Assembly: GCF_000576425.1 (NCBI RefSeq)
Contig: NZ_KK069989.1
Span: forward strand, 310,001 to 374,000
Length of the DNA stretch: 64,000 bases
Direction of reading: 5' to 3'
DNA from: Brachybacterium phenoliresistens
GTDB lineage: Bacteria > Actinomycetota > Actinomycetes > Actinomycetales > Dermabacteraceae
The position numbers and the translations under genes were made by a program. Shown here in pieces: positions 1-8,002 of this stretch (positions within the stretch are counted from its first letter, which is position 1; every line of letters begins with the position of its first letter). The notes beneath the pieces were generated by a model, which saw nothing but the letters and a program-made list of their open reading frames with translations, searched no databases and was not told the DNA's origin.

Positions 1-296
1 GCACCGGCGACGACCAGCTCGAGACGATCCAGGTGCTGCGCGACCAGGTCGCCTACCTCGCCGATTCCGCCGATGACGACGACGAGGCGCGCAAGGCCAA
101 GGAGTGGTCCCAGCGTCTGGACCGCTGCGAGCGCGCCGCCCAGATCCTCAAGGCCCCCGGTGCCTCGAAGGCGGACCGGACGGCGCTGACGAAGAAGGTC
201 AACGCTCTGCGCTCGGAGATCTTCAGCGCGTTCATCACGGAGCAGGCGGAGGACGCCGAGAAGGGCGCCGTCGCCGAGCGCGACCCCGGCGCCTGA
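1..296 (+). CDS. C-terminal fragment of an unrecognised protein
   Basis: The reading frame is open from the left edge of the window and ends at the TGA at 294-296, so this is the last ~98 residues of a protein that starts outside. It is rich in Asp, Glu, Lys and Ala, probably helical, with an acidic run (DDDDE) and the tail ERDPGA. No motif was recognised and no function is proposed. Strong third-position GC supports it as coding. It converges on the AraC-type regulator with only 43 bases between the stops. Confidence 0.6.
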   Translation, partial: TGDDQLETIQVLRDQVAYLADSADDDDEARKAKEWSQRLDRCERAAQILKAPGASKADRTALTKKVNALRSEIFSAFITEQAEDAEKGAVAERDPGA

Positions 297-301
297 GGGG
301 C

Positions 302-348
302 GCCGGCTCGCTGCTGAGGGTCCCCGCGGTCCTCCGGGCTCAGCCGGC
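302..348. terminator. Candidate bidirectional terminator hairpin
   Basis: GCCGGCT at 302-308 pairs perfectly with AGCCGGC at 342-348, with further pairing possible inside the GC-rich loop. It lies between two converging genes and overlaps the last codons of the AraC-type regulator. There is no T-tract, as is common in high-GC actinobacteria. Confidence 0.35.
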
Positions 349-1341
349 CGCATGCCCCGAGGGCCAGGCGTCGCGGGGGATCTGCTCGGGGGGATCGTGG
401 GCGTGGGCCTCCCGGAACAGCCGCGGGCTGATCCCCTGGACGGCGCGGAACCGCCGGGAGAAGTACAGGGGGTCCTCGTATCCGACGATCCGTCCCACCT
501 CGGCCACCGGCAGGGTGGTCGTCGCCAGGAGCTCGCTCGCGCGGGCGATGCGCAGGCGCGTCACGTACGCGACGACTCCTCCGCCGGTCGCGGCGCGGAA
601 CAGCGCGGCGAAATGGGAGGGGGAGAGCCCCGCGAGCTCGGCGAGCTCGGAGACGACGACCGGATGGTCGAGGTGGTCGCGCAGGTGCGCGAACACGCGT
701 CGCAGCGGCGCCTGGCGCATCGGCGGCCCGGCGGCGGCATCGGCGGCGAGGTGGGCCAGCACGTTCCCTGCCGCCCCGCTGGTGCGCATCAGGCTCGGCA
801 GGGTGTCGTCGACCTCCATCGTCGTCAGCACCTCCTCCATGAGCTGCTGGATCCGGGCGCGGTCGTGCAGGTCGATCACGACCGGCCGCCGCCCGCCGTC
901 GGGCAGCGACGCCTCGAAGGCCCGGGCCTGGGGCCCCGCGGCGTGCATCCAGATGATCGTCCATGGATCATCGGCCATGGATCCGTACCGATGCCCGAGC
1001 TGCGCCGGCAGGACGAGGGCCTGGCCGGCGCGGACGTGCAGGGTCGTGGCGCTGTCGTCCTGCGTGGCCCGGCACCAGCCGCGCCCGGCGGTGCAGACGA
1101 TGACGACGCTCGCCCCGGCGCCGAGCAGCCGCTGCCTGCCGTGGTGGAGGGCATGCGGGAACCAGCCGGCATCGGTGACGAGCAGCTCGCGCGTGATCGG
1201 GGACGCGCCCGCCGCACGGGCGACGGCGGGCGGCAGGATGCGCAGCCGTTCGCCGGGGAACCCCTCGCCGATGCTCACGGGGTCACCGTAGCGCAGCCGG
1301 CCGGTCCGTACGGACGATCGCAGGATCGTCGGATCGTCCAT
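340..1341 (-). CDS. AraC-family transcriptional regulator
   Basis: This 333-residue protein has the AraC/XylS layout. The N-terminal ~200 residues look like a cupin-type sugar-sensing domain (pattern GAGASVVIVCTAGRGW). The C-terminal ~100 residues hold the double helix-turn-helix, with LAELAGLSPSHFAALFRAA as the first helix pair and VGRIVGYEDPLYFSRRFR as the second, which is the family signature. It is transcribed away from the DUF5107, ABC-importer and GH2 genes, so it most likely controls that carbohydrate operon (inference). The ATG at 1341 lies inside a cluster of GGATCGTC repeats. A GTG at 1278 would give a shorter protein and leave that cluster non-coding, so the start is not certain. 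Confidence 0.9.
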   Translation of the reverse strand: MDDPTILRSSVRTGRLRYGDPVSIGEGFPGERLRILPPAVARAAGASPITRELLVTDAGWFPHALHHGRQRLLGAGASVVIVCTAGRGWCRATQDDSATTLHVRAGQALVLPAQLGHRYGSMADDPWTIIWMHAAGPQARAFEASLPDGGRRPVVIDLHDRARIQQLMEEVLTTMEVDDTLPSLMRTSGAAGNVLAHLAADAAAGPPMRQAPLRRVFAHLRDHLDHPVVVSELAELAGLSPSHFAALFRAATGGGVVAYVTRLRIARASELLATTTLPVAEVGRIVGYEDPLYFSRRFRAVQGISPRLFREAHAHDPPEQIPRDAWPSGHAAG

Positions 1342-1361
1342 GCAGGGCGAGAGGATCGTCC
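1312..1361. promoter_or_regulatory. Direct GGATCGTC repeats, candidate AraC-type operator
   Basis: AGGATCGTC occurs at 1322-1330 and 1352-1360, GGATCGTCC at 1331-1339, and the inverted form GGACGATCG at 1312-1320. They cluster in the divergent region between the AraC regulator and the DUF5107 gene. AraC-family proteins typically bind pairs of direct repeats, so this is a plausible binding region. The role is inferred from position and repetition only. Confidence 0.4.
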
Positions 1362-1364
1362 TTC

Positions 1365-1396
1365 CCTCGACCGTCGCCCCTGCCTACGGTCGAGGC
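1365..1396 (+). promoter_or_regulatory. Inverted repeat with -10-like hexamer before a leaderless start
   Basis: CCTCGACCGT (1365-1374) and ACGGTCGAGG (1386-1395) form a perfect 10-bp inverted repeat with an 11-base spacer, ending one base before the ATG at 1397. A -10-like TACGGT (1385-1390) lies exactly six bases before the ATG. It could be an operator covering the transcription start. No convincing -35 is visible. Confidence 0.4.
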
Positions 1397-4300
1397 ATGC
1401 TCACCGCCGAGTCCCTGCTCCCGCTCGCCGCGCGCCCCGCGGAGCTCGCCGACCGCGCCGCCGCCGTCTGGTCGGCCCCGACCACGATCCCGACCTATCG
1501 CCCCCTGCCGCCGGAGCGCTTCCCCGCGTACCTCGACCGGCGCGTCTACCAGGGGTCCTCGGGCGCCGTCTACCCGCTGCCGTTCCACCACCAGATCGCG
1601 GCCGAGCCGGAGGACCAGGTGTGGCAGGCCGTCCACCTGCAGAACGCGTGGCTGCACGTGGTGGTGCTGCCGGAGCTGGGCGGGCGCATCCACATCGCCC
1701 GGGACCGTGTGAGCGGGGAGGACCTGTTCTACGCGAACCCGGTGATCAAGCCGGCGCTGGTGGGCCTGGCGGGCCCGTGGATCGCCGGCGGCGTCGAGCT
1801 GAACTGGCCGCAGCATCATCGGCCGGCGACCTTCCTGCCCAGCGACTGGAGCATCGAGGAGGAGGCCGACGGCTCCGTCGTCGTCTGGTGCGGGGACCAC
1901 GACCCCTTCGACCGGCTCCAGGGCCTCCACGGGGTGCGCCTGCGCCCCGACTCCTCCGCCCTCGAGCTGGCGGTGCGGCTGTTCAACCGCACCGAGCTCG
2001 AGCAGACGTTCTTGTGGTGGGCGAACGCCGCCGCCCGCGTCCACGACGACTACCAGGTGTTCTTCCCCCACGACGTCCGCTACGTCGCCGACCACGCCAA
2101 GCGCGCCGTCACCGCCTTCCCCGCCGCGGACCGTCCCTACTACGGCGTGGACTACCCCGCGCTCGCCGGCACGGAGTTCACCGCGGCCGATGGCACCTCC
2201 GGCACGGGAGACCGCCTGGACTGGTACCGCAGCGTGCCCGTGCCCACCTCGTACATGGCGCTGCACAGCGACGAGGACTTCTTCGGGGGCTACGACCACG
2301 CCAGCGGCGTCGGCTTCGTGCACGTCGCCGACCGCCGGCTCGCCGTCGGCAAGAAGAACTGGACCTGGGGGAACTCGCCCTTCGGGCACGCCTGGGAGCG
2401 GAACCTCTCCGAGGACGGCGCCCACTACATCGAGCTGATGGCCGGCGTGTTCACCGACAACCAGCCCGATTTCGCCCAGCTCGCCCCCGGGGAGACGAAG
2501 ACCTTCACCCAGCGCTGGTATCCGATCCGCGGCACCGGCGCGATCGACCGGGCGGGGGAGGACGCCGCCGTCTCCTTGCGCCTCGGTGCCGGCCGGGCCG
2601 TCGCCCGCATCGCCGCGGCCCGCGTCGTCCCGGGCGCCCGCGTCACGCTGCGCCAGGACGGCATCGTCCTCGCCGAGCAGGCGGGCGACCTCGACCCGTC
2701 CCGCACCCTCGAGCTGCGCGCCGACGCCGCGGCCGACGCCCCTGTGAGCGTGGAGGTGGCCGATGCCGAGGGCCGCGTGCTGGTGGCCTGGAGCACCGCC
2801 GAGCTGGCGGCCGGCGCGGACCAGCCGGAGCCGCAGGCCGCGCAGGAGCCGCCCGCCCCGGGCGAGGTCGCCACCGCGGAGGAGCTCGCCCTGATCGCCG
2901 AGCACCTGGTCGTCTACCGTCACGCCACCCGCGCCCCGGAGCCCTACTGGGAGGAGGCCCTGCGCCGGGATCCCGGGCATGTGGCGAGCCTCGTCGGCCG
3001 TGCCGTTCGCGCCTACCGCCGCGACGATCTCGAGGCCGCCCGCGGACTGCTCGCACGGGCCGTCGCCCGCCTCACCCGGTGGCACCCCACCGCGCAGGAC
3101 ATGCGCCCCCAGTACCTGCTGGGCCTGGTCCATGAAGCCCTGGGCGAGGACGAGATCGCCTACGACCTGCACGCGCGGGCCTCGTGGGCTCGGGCGTGGC
3201 GCGGACCGGCCGGCTACCGGATGGCCCGTCTGGACGCCCGCGCCGGGCGTGAGCGGATGGCGCTTCACCGGCTCGAGGACGTCCTCGCCGTCGAAGGGGA
3301 CCATCTGCAGGCCCTCGCTCTGCGCGCCGTGTGCCTGCGGCGGCTCGGGCAGGAGCAGGAGGCGCGGTCCGCGCTCGCCGCCGCCCTCGCCCGGAACCCG
3401 CTGGACGCGCTCGCCCGCGCCCTCGCCGGGCAGGTGCCCTCCGCCGATGTGCAGGTCTGCCTGGACGTCGCGATCGACCTGGCGGGATTCGGGGAGGGGC
3501 AGGCCGCGCTGGCCGTGCTCGACCGGGCCGCGGAGGCCGACCGATCCCGTCCCCTGGGGCAGACGGCCGGCGGGCCTCTGATCGACTACCACCGGGCCGT
3601 GATCCAGGAGGAGCTGGGGCAGCCTGGGGCCGCGGCGCAGAGCCGGGCCCGGGCCCGGAGCGCGGACCCGACCTGGGCCTGCCCCTCCCGCCTGGCCGAT
3701 GTCGCCGCCCTGCGCGCGGCCGGCGACCAGGACCCGCAGGCCGCGGCACTGCACGGGCACTGGCTGTACGCGGCCGGACGCCCCGCGGATGCCGCCGCGG
3801 CCTGGGAACGCAGCCTCGACCTCGGCGGTGACGATCCCGCCGTGCACCGCAACCTGGGACTCGACGCCGTGAACCGGCTGCAGGACCCGGAGGCCGCCTC
3901 CGGGCGCTACGCGGCCGCGGTCCGGGCGGCGCCGCAGGAGGCCCAGCTCCGGCTCGAGATCGACCAGCTCCATGCCCTGCAGGGGCGTGGCACCGAGGAG
4001 CGCCTCGCCCGCCTGCGGGAGAACGCCGCGCTGCTGGCGGAGCGGGACGACGCCCAGGTCGCGCTCGCGCACCTGCTGGTCAGCGCCGGCGAGGCGGCGG
4101 AGGCCGGCGCGGTGCTCACGCAGCGGCGGCTCCACCCCTGGGAGGGCGGGGAGGGGGAGGCGCTGTCGGCCTGGGAGCGGGCGTGCGTCCGTCTCGCCGT
4201 CGATGCCGTCGCCGACGGGGATCCGGACGCAGCGCTCGCGCAGCTGCAGGCCGCTCTCGCCCCGCCCGCCCAGCTCGGCGAGGCGCGCCACCACCTCGCC

Positions 4301-4792
4301 TCGACCGCGCAGCTCGACCTGCTGCTCGGGGACGTCCATGCCCGAACGGGGCAGGCGGAGGCGGCCTCGGAGGCCTGGCGCCGCGCCGCCGAGCAGAAGG
4401 GCGACTTCCTGGGCATGCAGACCCAGGAGCATTCCGAGACCACCGCCTGGAGCGTTCTCGCCCTGCGCCGCCTGGGCCGGGACGCGGAGGCGGCGGCGCT
4501 GCGGCAGGACCTCGAGGGCTTCGTCGACGACCTGGCCGGGACGCCGCCGACCGTGGACTACTTCGCGACCTCGCTGCCCGACCTCCTGCTGTTCGTGGAG
4601 GACCCGGTCCTCGTGCGGGACCGGCGGGTCGCCGTGCTCCGCGCCCAGCTGCAGGCCCTGGACGGGGAGCTCGACGCCGCGGCCGTCGCGCTCGCCGCCC
4701 CCGAGCTCGCGGCCTCACGGCATGCCGCCGACCTCGGCATGCTCCTGCGCGACGGCGCGGCGGGCCTCGCCTTCCGCGCACGCCACCCCTGA
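1397..4792 (+). CDS. DUF5107 and tetratricopeptide-repeat protein
   Basis: The 1131-residue product has an N-terminal half of ~400 residues resembling the DUF5107 domain, a beta-sandwich fold related to aldose-epimerase-like and glycosidase-associated modules (for example [13 protein letters not shown] and [11 protein letters not shown]). The C-terminal ~650 residues are Ala/Leu/Arg-rich helical repeats of tetratricopeptide type (for example [20 protein letters not shown]). There is no signal peptide or membrane span, so it is probably cytosolic. DUF5107-TPR proteins are common next to sugar importers in actinobacteria, but their biochemistry is not known to me. I chose the ATG at 1397 because it follows the -10/inverted-repeat block. 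It heads the carbohydrate operon that continues with the importer and GH2 enzyme. Confidence 0.8.
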   Translation: MLTAESLLPLAARPAELADRAAAVWSAPTTIPTYRPLPPERFPAYLDRRVYQGSSGAVYPLPFHHQIAAEPEDQVWQAVHLQNAWLHVVVLPELGGRIHIARDRVSGEDLFYANPVIKPALVGLAGPWIAGGVELNWPQHHRPATFLPSDWSIEEEADGSVVVWCGDHDPFDRLQGLHGVRLRPDSSALELAVRLFNRTELEQTFLWWANAAARVHDDYQVFFPHDVRYVADHAKRAVTAFPAADRPYYGVDYPALAGTEFTAADGTSGTGDRLDWYRSVPVPTSYMALHSDEDFFGGYDHASGVGFVHVADRRLAVGKKNWTWGNSPFGHAWERNLSEDGAHYIELMAGVFTDNQPDFAQLAPGETKTFTQRWYPIRGTGAIDRAGEDAAVSLRLGAGRAVARIAAARVVPGARVTLRQDGIVLAEQAGDLDPSRTLELRADAAADAPVSVEVADAEGRVLVAWSTAELAAGADQPEPQAAQEPPAPGEVATAEELALIAEHLVVYRHATRAPEPYWEEALRRDPGHVASLVGRAVRAYRRDDLEAARGLLARAVARLTRWHPTAQDMRPQYLLGLVHEALGEDEIAYDLHARASWARAWRGPAGYRMARLDARAGRERMALHRLEDVLAVEGDHLQALALRAVCLRRLGQEQEARSALAAALARNPLDALARALAGQVPSADVQVCLDVAIDLAGFGEGQAALAVLDRAAEADRSRPLGQTAGGPLIDYHRAVIQEELGQPGAAAQSRARARSADPTWACPSRLADVAALRAAGDQDPQAAALHGHWLYAAGRPADAAAAWERSLDLGGDDPAVHRNLGLDAVNRLQDPEAASGRYAAAVRAAPQEAQLRLEIDQLHALQGRGTEERLARLRENAALLAERDDAQVALAHLLVSAGEAAEAGAVLTQRRLHPWEGGEGEALSAWERACVRLAVDAVADGDPDAALAQLQAALAPPAQLGEARHHLASTAQLDLLLGDVHARTGQAEAASEAWRRAAEQKGDFLGMQTQEHSETTAWSVLALRRLGRDAEAAALRQDLEGFVDDLAGTPPTVDYFATSLPDLLLFVEDPVLVRDRRVAVLRAQLQALDGELDAAAVALAAPELAASRHAADLGMLLRDGAAGLAFRARHP

Positions 4793-4865
4793 CCGATCAG
4801 GAACCACCCCCGACCGACCAGGAACCCCCGACCCCACAGGACCTCCCGGACCCACCAGGACCTTC
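4791..4865 (+). repeat. Degenerate short tandem repeats
   Basis: Four imperfect copies of a GACCNACCAGGAACC-like unit, about 18-21 bases each, begin at about 4791, 4812, 4830 and 4848. They fill most of the 141-base gap between the DUF5107 gene and the binding-protein gene. No hairpin is obvious and no function is proposed. Confidence 0.4.
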
Positions 4866-4933
4866 CCCGAACGCCGCGGATCGCCGCGGACCGCACCACC
4901 TCACCCCACCCGACACGCACACCGGAGCGGACG

Positions 4934-6232
4934 ATGAAGACCACTCGCATGTCACGACGGACCATCCTCACCAGCGCAGGGATCGGCATGACCGCCGCAG
5001 GGCTCGCCGCCTGCGTGGACACCAGCGGAACCGGCGGCGGCGGAGGCACGGGAGGCGGCGGAGGGACCGGGGACGGCATCGTCCTCCAGAACTCCATCCA
5101 GGACACCGCACCCAAGGCCGCCCTCGAGCAGCTGGTCGCGGACTACGACGGCCCGGTGACGATGAACTCCGTGGCCACCGAGCAGTACCGCGCCCAGCTC
5201 ACCAACTACCTGCGCTCCTCCAACCCACCGGACGTCTACAGCTGGTACGCCGGCTCCGTCTCCCGCGCGTACGCCTCGCAGGGCCTGCTGCTGGACGTGG
5301 CCCCGCTGTGGAACGAGGGCGGCGCCTGCGCCGACTTCTCGCCCGCGCTGCGGAGCCTGGCCGACAACGGCGACGGCACCTTCAGCTTCGTGCCGACCAA
5401 CTACTACTGGTGGTCGATCTTCTACAAGAAGTCCGCCTTCGCGACCTGGGGCATCACCCCGCCGGAGACCTGGGACGACTTCATCGCCCTGTGCGAGTCC
5501 CTCCTCGCCCAGGGGATCATCCCCCTCGCCAACGGCATCGGGTCCACCCCGTGGATGGCCTCGGGATGGTTCGACTACCTGGATCTGCGTCTGAACGGAG
5601 CCCAGTACCACCGCGAGCTGCTGGCCGGCGAGCACGCCTTCACCGACCCCGAGGTGAGGACCGTGATGGCCGAGTACGCCCGCCTCATCCCGTTCTTCGA
5701 CCCCGACATGGCCTCCTACTCGAACCAGGAGGCCACGACCCCTCTCGTGCAGGACCGGGCCGCGATGTACCTGGTCGGCGCCTTCGTGACCAACAACGTC
5801 CCCGCCGACATGGTCGAGGACCTCGACTTCTTCTCCGTCCCCGTGATCGACTCGTCGATCCCCACGGCGGAGGAGGCCCCCACCGACGGCTTCTTCGCGG
5901 CGTCCGGCAGCTCCGACCCGGAGGCGACCCTCGACTTCCTCAGCTACCTCGCCGCCCCCGAGCAGCAGCAGAGGTTCATCGAGCTCTCCGGCTCGGCGAA
6001 CCTGCCCACGTCCCCGCAGGTCGACACCTCCGCCTTCAGCGCGCTCACCCAGAAGGGCATCGAGCTGCTGAACTCCACCGAGGAGATCACCCAGTTCTTC
6101 AACCGTGACTCCTCCGATGCCCTGCAGACCACCGCGGACGCCGCCCTGACCCGGTTCCTGGCGCAGCCCGAGGACGTCGACGCCGTCCTCACGGAATGGC
6201 AGGCCGCGGCCGAGCAGGTGTGGAGCTCCTGA
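4934..6232 (+). CDS. Sugar ABC transporter substrate-binding lipoprotein
   Basis: This 432-residue family-1-type extracellular solute-binding protein starts with a twin-arginine signal (SRRTIL) and a lipobox (LAAC, Cys at about residue 31), then a Gly/Thr-rich linker. It should be exported folded by Tat and anchored to the outer membrane face. The body has the usual binding-protein features: PPDVYSWYAGS, YYWWSIFYKKSAFATWGI and PPETWDDFIALC. A GGAG ribosome site lies six bases upstream of the ATG. The stop overlaps the ATG of the first permease, so the importer is translationally coupled. The substrate is likely an oligosaccharide released or processed by the GH2 enzyme downstream. No ATPase gene is present; a shared MsiK-like ATPase elsewhere is the usual arrangement. 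Confidence 0.93.
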   Translation: MKTTRMSRRTILTSAGIGMTAAGLAACVDTSGTGGGGGTGGGGGTGDGIVLQNSIQDTAPKAALEQLVADYDGPVTMNSVATEQYRAQLTNYLRSSNPPDVYSWYAGSVSRAYASQGLLLDVAPLWNEGGACADFSPALRSLADNGDGTFSFVPTNYYWWSIFYKKSAFATWGITPPETWDDFIALCESLLAQGIIPLANGIGSTPWMASGWFDYLDLRLNGAQYHRELLAGEHAFTDPEVRTVMAEYARLIPFFDPDMASYSNQEATTPLVQDRAAMYLVGAFVTNNVPADMVEDLDFFSVPVIDSSIPTAEEAPTDGFFAASGSSDPEATLDFLSYLAAPEQQQRFIELSGSANLPTSPQVDTSAFSALTQKGIELLNSTEEITQFFNRDSSDALQTTADAALTRFLAQPEDVDAVLTEWQAAAEQVWSS

Positions 6233-7122
6233 TGGCGGCCCTGGGAGCCCGACTGCGGCGGGTGCCGCCGCTGATCTGGCTCATGCTGCTGATCCCGCTG
6301 GTCGTCGAGGCGTTCTGGGTGTTCTGGCCGGCGGTCAACTCGTTCTCCCTGGCGACCCTGCGCTGGGACGGCATCACCCCGGCCGAGGGCGTGGGCCTGC
6401 AGAACTTCGTCGACCTCACCGCCGACCCGATCTTCCGCACCGCCGCCGCCAACACCGTCTACTGGCTGATCGCCTTCGGCCTGCTCTCGGTCGCGGGCGG
6501 GCTCGCGCTCGCCGTTGCCCTGAACCGGCCGGGCCGCGGGGTCGGCATCTACCGGGCGGCGATCTACCTGCCGATGGTCGTGTCGATGGCGGTCACCGGC
6601 CTGTTCTGGCGGGTCATGTACCAGCCCGACGGGCCGATCAACAGCGCTCTGGGACTGCTGGGGCTGGAGGGCCTGGAGCGGCAGTGGCTCGCCGACCCGG
6701 ACCTGGCGCTGTCGGCGATCCTCGTCGCGGCGGTCTGGCGCCAGTGCGGCTACATCATGGTCCTGTACCTGGCCGGGCTCAAGGGCGCCGACGCCTCGCT
6801 CGAGGAGGCCGCCGCCGTCGACGGCGCGAACGCCTGGCAGCGCTTCTGGCGGATCGTGATGCCGCAGCTCAGCGGCGTCCACACCGTCGTCCTCGCGGTG
6901 ACGGTGATCGATTCGCTGCGCACCTTCGACATCGTCTGGACCATGACGCGCGGCGGCCCGTACAACAGCACGCAGCTGCTGAGCACCTACATGTTCCAAC
7001 AGGCGTTCACGAACGGGAACCTCGGATACGCCTCCGCGATCGCCGTGGTCATCTTCCTGCTCGCGATCGGATTCATCATCACCTACCTGGCGCGCCAGGC
7101 CCGCACGGAGGAGGCGTCATGA
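6232..7122 (+). CDS. Sugar ABC transporter permease, first subunit (MalF type)
   Basis: This 296-residue inner-membrane protein has about six hydrophobic spans and the permease EAA loop (EEAAAVDGANAWQRFWRIVMP), which contacts the ATPase. The ATG at 6232 overlaps the binding-protein stop (TGATG), and its own stop overlaps the next permease start (ATGA). The longer frame from 6196 would begin inside the binding-protein gene and is not needed. Together with the neighbours it forms a CUT1-type carbohydrate importer. Confidence 0.93.
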   Translation: MAALGARLRRVPPLIWLMLLIPLVVEAFWVFWPAVNSFSLATLRWDGITPAEGVGLQNFVDLTADPIFRTAAANTVYWLIAFGLLSVAGGLALAVALNRPGRGVGIYRAAIYLPMVVSMAVTGLFWRVMYQPDGPINSALGLLGLEGLERQWLADPDLALSAILVAAVWRQCGYIMVLYLAGLKGADASLEEAAAVDGANAWQRFWRIVMPQLSGVHTVVLAVTVIDSLRTFDIVWTMTRGGPYNSTQLLSTYMFQQAFTNGNLGYASAIAVVIFLLAIGFIITYLARQARTEEAS

Positions 7123-7988
7123 GGACCGCGATCCCATCGGGCGTGGCATCGACGCCGCGCCGCCGTCGACGCACGGGGCGCTCGCCCTGGCTCCACGTCG
7201 TCATGATCCCGCTGACCCTGCTGTGGATGAGCCCCATCGTGTTCGTCGCGATGATCTCGGTGCGCACCTTCGACGACATCGCCGCCCGCGGGCTGTCCGC
7301 CCTGCCCACCTCGATATCGCTCGAGGGGTTCGCCACCGCGCTCAGCGGCGGGGGACTGCTGCGGGCCCTCGGCGTGAGCACCCTCGTGACGGCCCTCGCC
7401 GTGCTGGCCTCGCTGGCGCTGTCGTCCTGGGCGGCGTATGCGCTCAGCCGGTTCCGGATCCCCGGGCGCCGCGCGATCCTGCTGCTCATGCTCGCCGGGA
7501 ACCTCCTGCCCGCGCAGATCCTCCTCGTCCCCGTGGCGCGGATCAGCGAGGGCATCGGCCTGCAGGACACGCTCGCCGCCCTGATCCTGGTCCAGGTCGG
7601 GTTCGGCATCGGGTTCTACACCTTCGTGCTGCACGGCTTCATGCAGGGCCTGCCCGAGGAGGTGTTCGAGGCCGCGCGGCTCGACGGCGCCGGCCCCGGG
7701 CTGATCTACCGGCGGATCGTGCTGCCGCTGAGCAGGCCCTCGTTCGCGGCGCTCGCGGCGCTGGCGACCACCTGGGTCTTCAACGACCTCATCTGGGCGC
7801 TGACGATCCTGCGCACCGAGGCGAAGTTCCCGATCAGCGCGGCCCTGCTGAACCTCATGGGCGGCTACGGCAGCAGCTGGAACGTCATCGCCGCCGCCTC
7901 CCTCATCGCAGCGGTCATCCCCGCACTCGTGTTCTTCGCCTTCCAGAAGCAGTTCGTCTCCGGCCTCCTCGTGGGCTCCTCCAAGTGA
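7119..7988 (+). CDS. Sugar ABC transporter permease, second subunit (MalG type)
   Basis: This 289-residue inner-membrane permease has a basic cytosolic N-terminus (TPRRRRRTGRSPW), about six spans, and the EAA loop FEAARLDGAGPGLIYRRIVLP. It matches the MalG/carbohydrate permease family in length and ending (FFAFQKQFVSGLLVGSSK). The ATG at 7119 overlaps the preceding stop. It completes the importer, and only the GH2 gene follows, 14 bases downstream. Confidence 0.93.
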   Translation: MRTAIPSGVASTPRRRRRTGRSPWLHVVMIPLTLLWMSPIVFVAMISVRTFDDIAARGLSALPTSISLEGFATALSGGGLLRALGVSTLVTALAVLASLALSSWAAYALSRFRIPGRRAILLLMLAGNLLPAQILLVPVARISEGIGLQDTLAALILVQVGFGIGFYTFVLHGFMQGLPEEVFEAARLDGAGPGLIYRRIVLPLSRPSFAALAALATTWVFNDLIWALTILRTEAKFPISAALLNLMGGYGSSWNVIAAASLIAAVIPALVFFAFQKQFVSGLLVGSSK

Positions 7989-8002
7989 AGGAATCATCAC
8001 CG

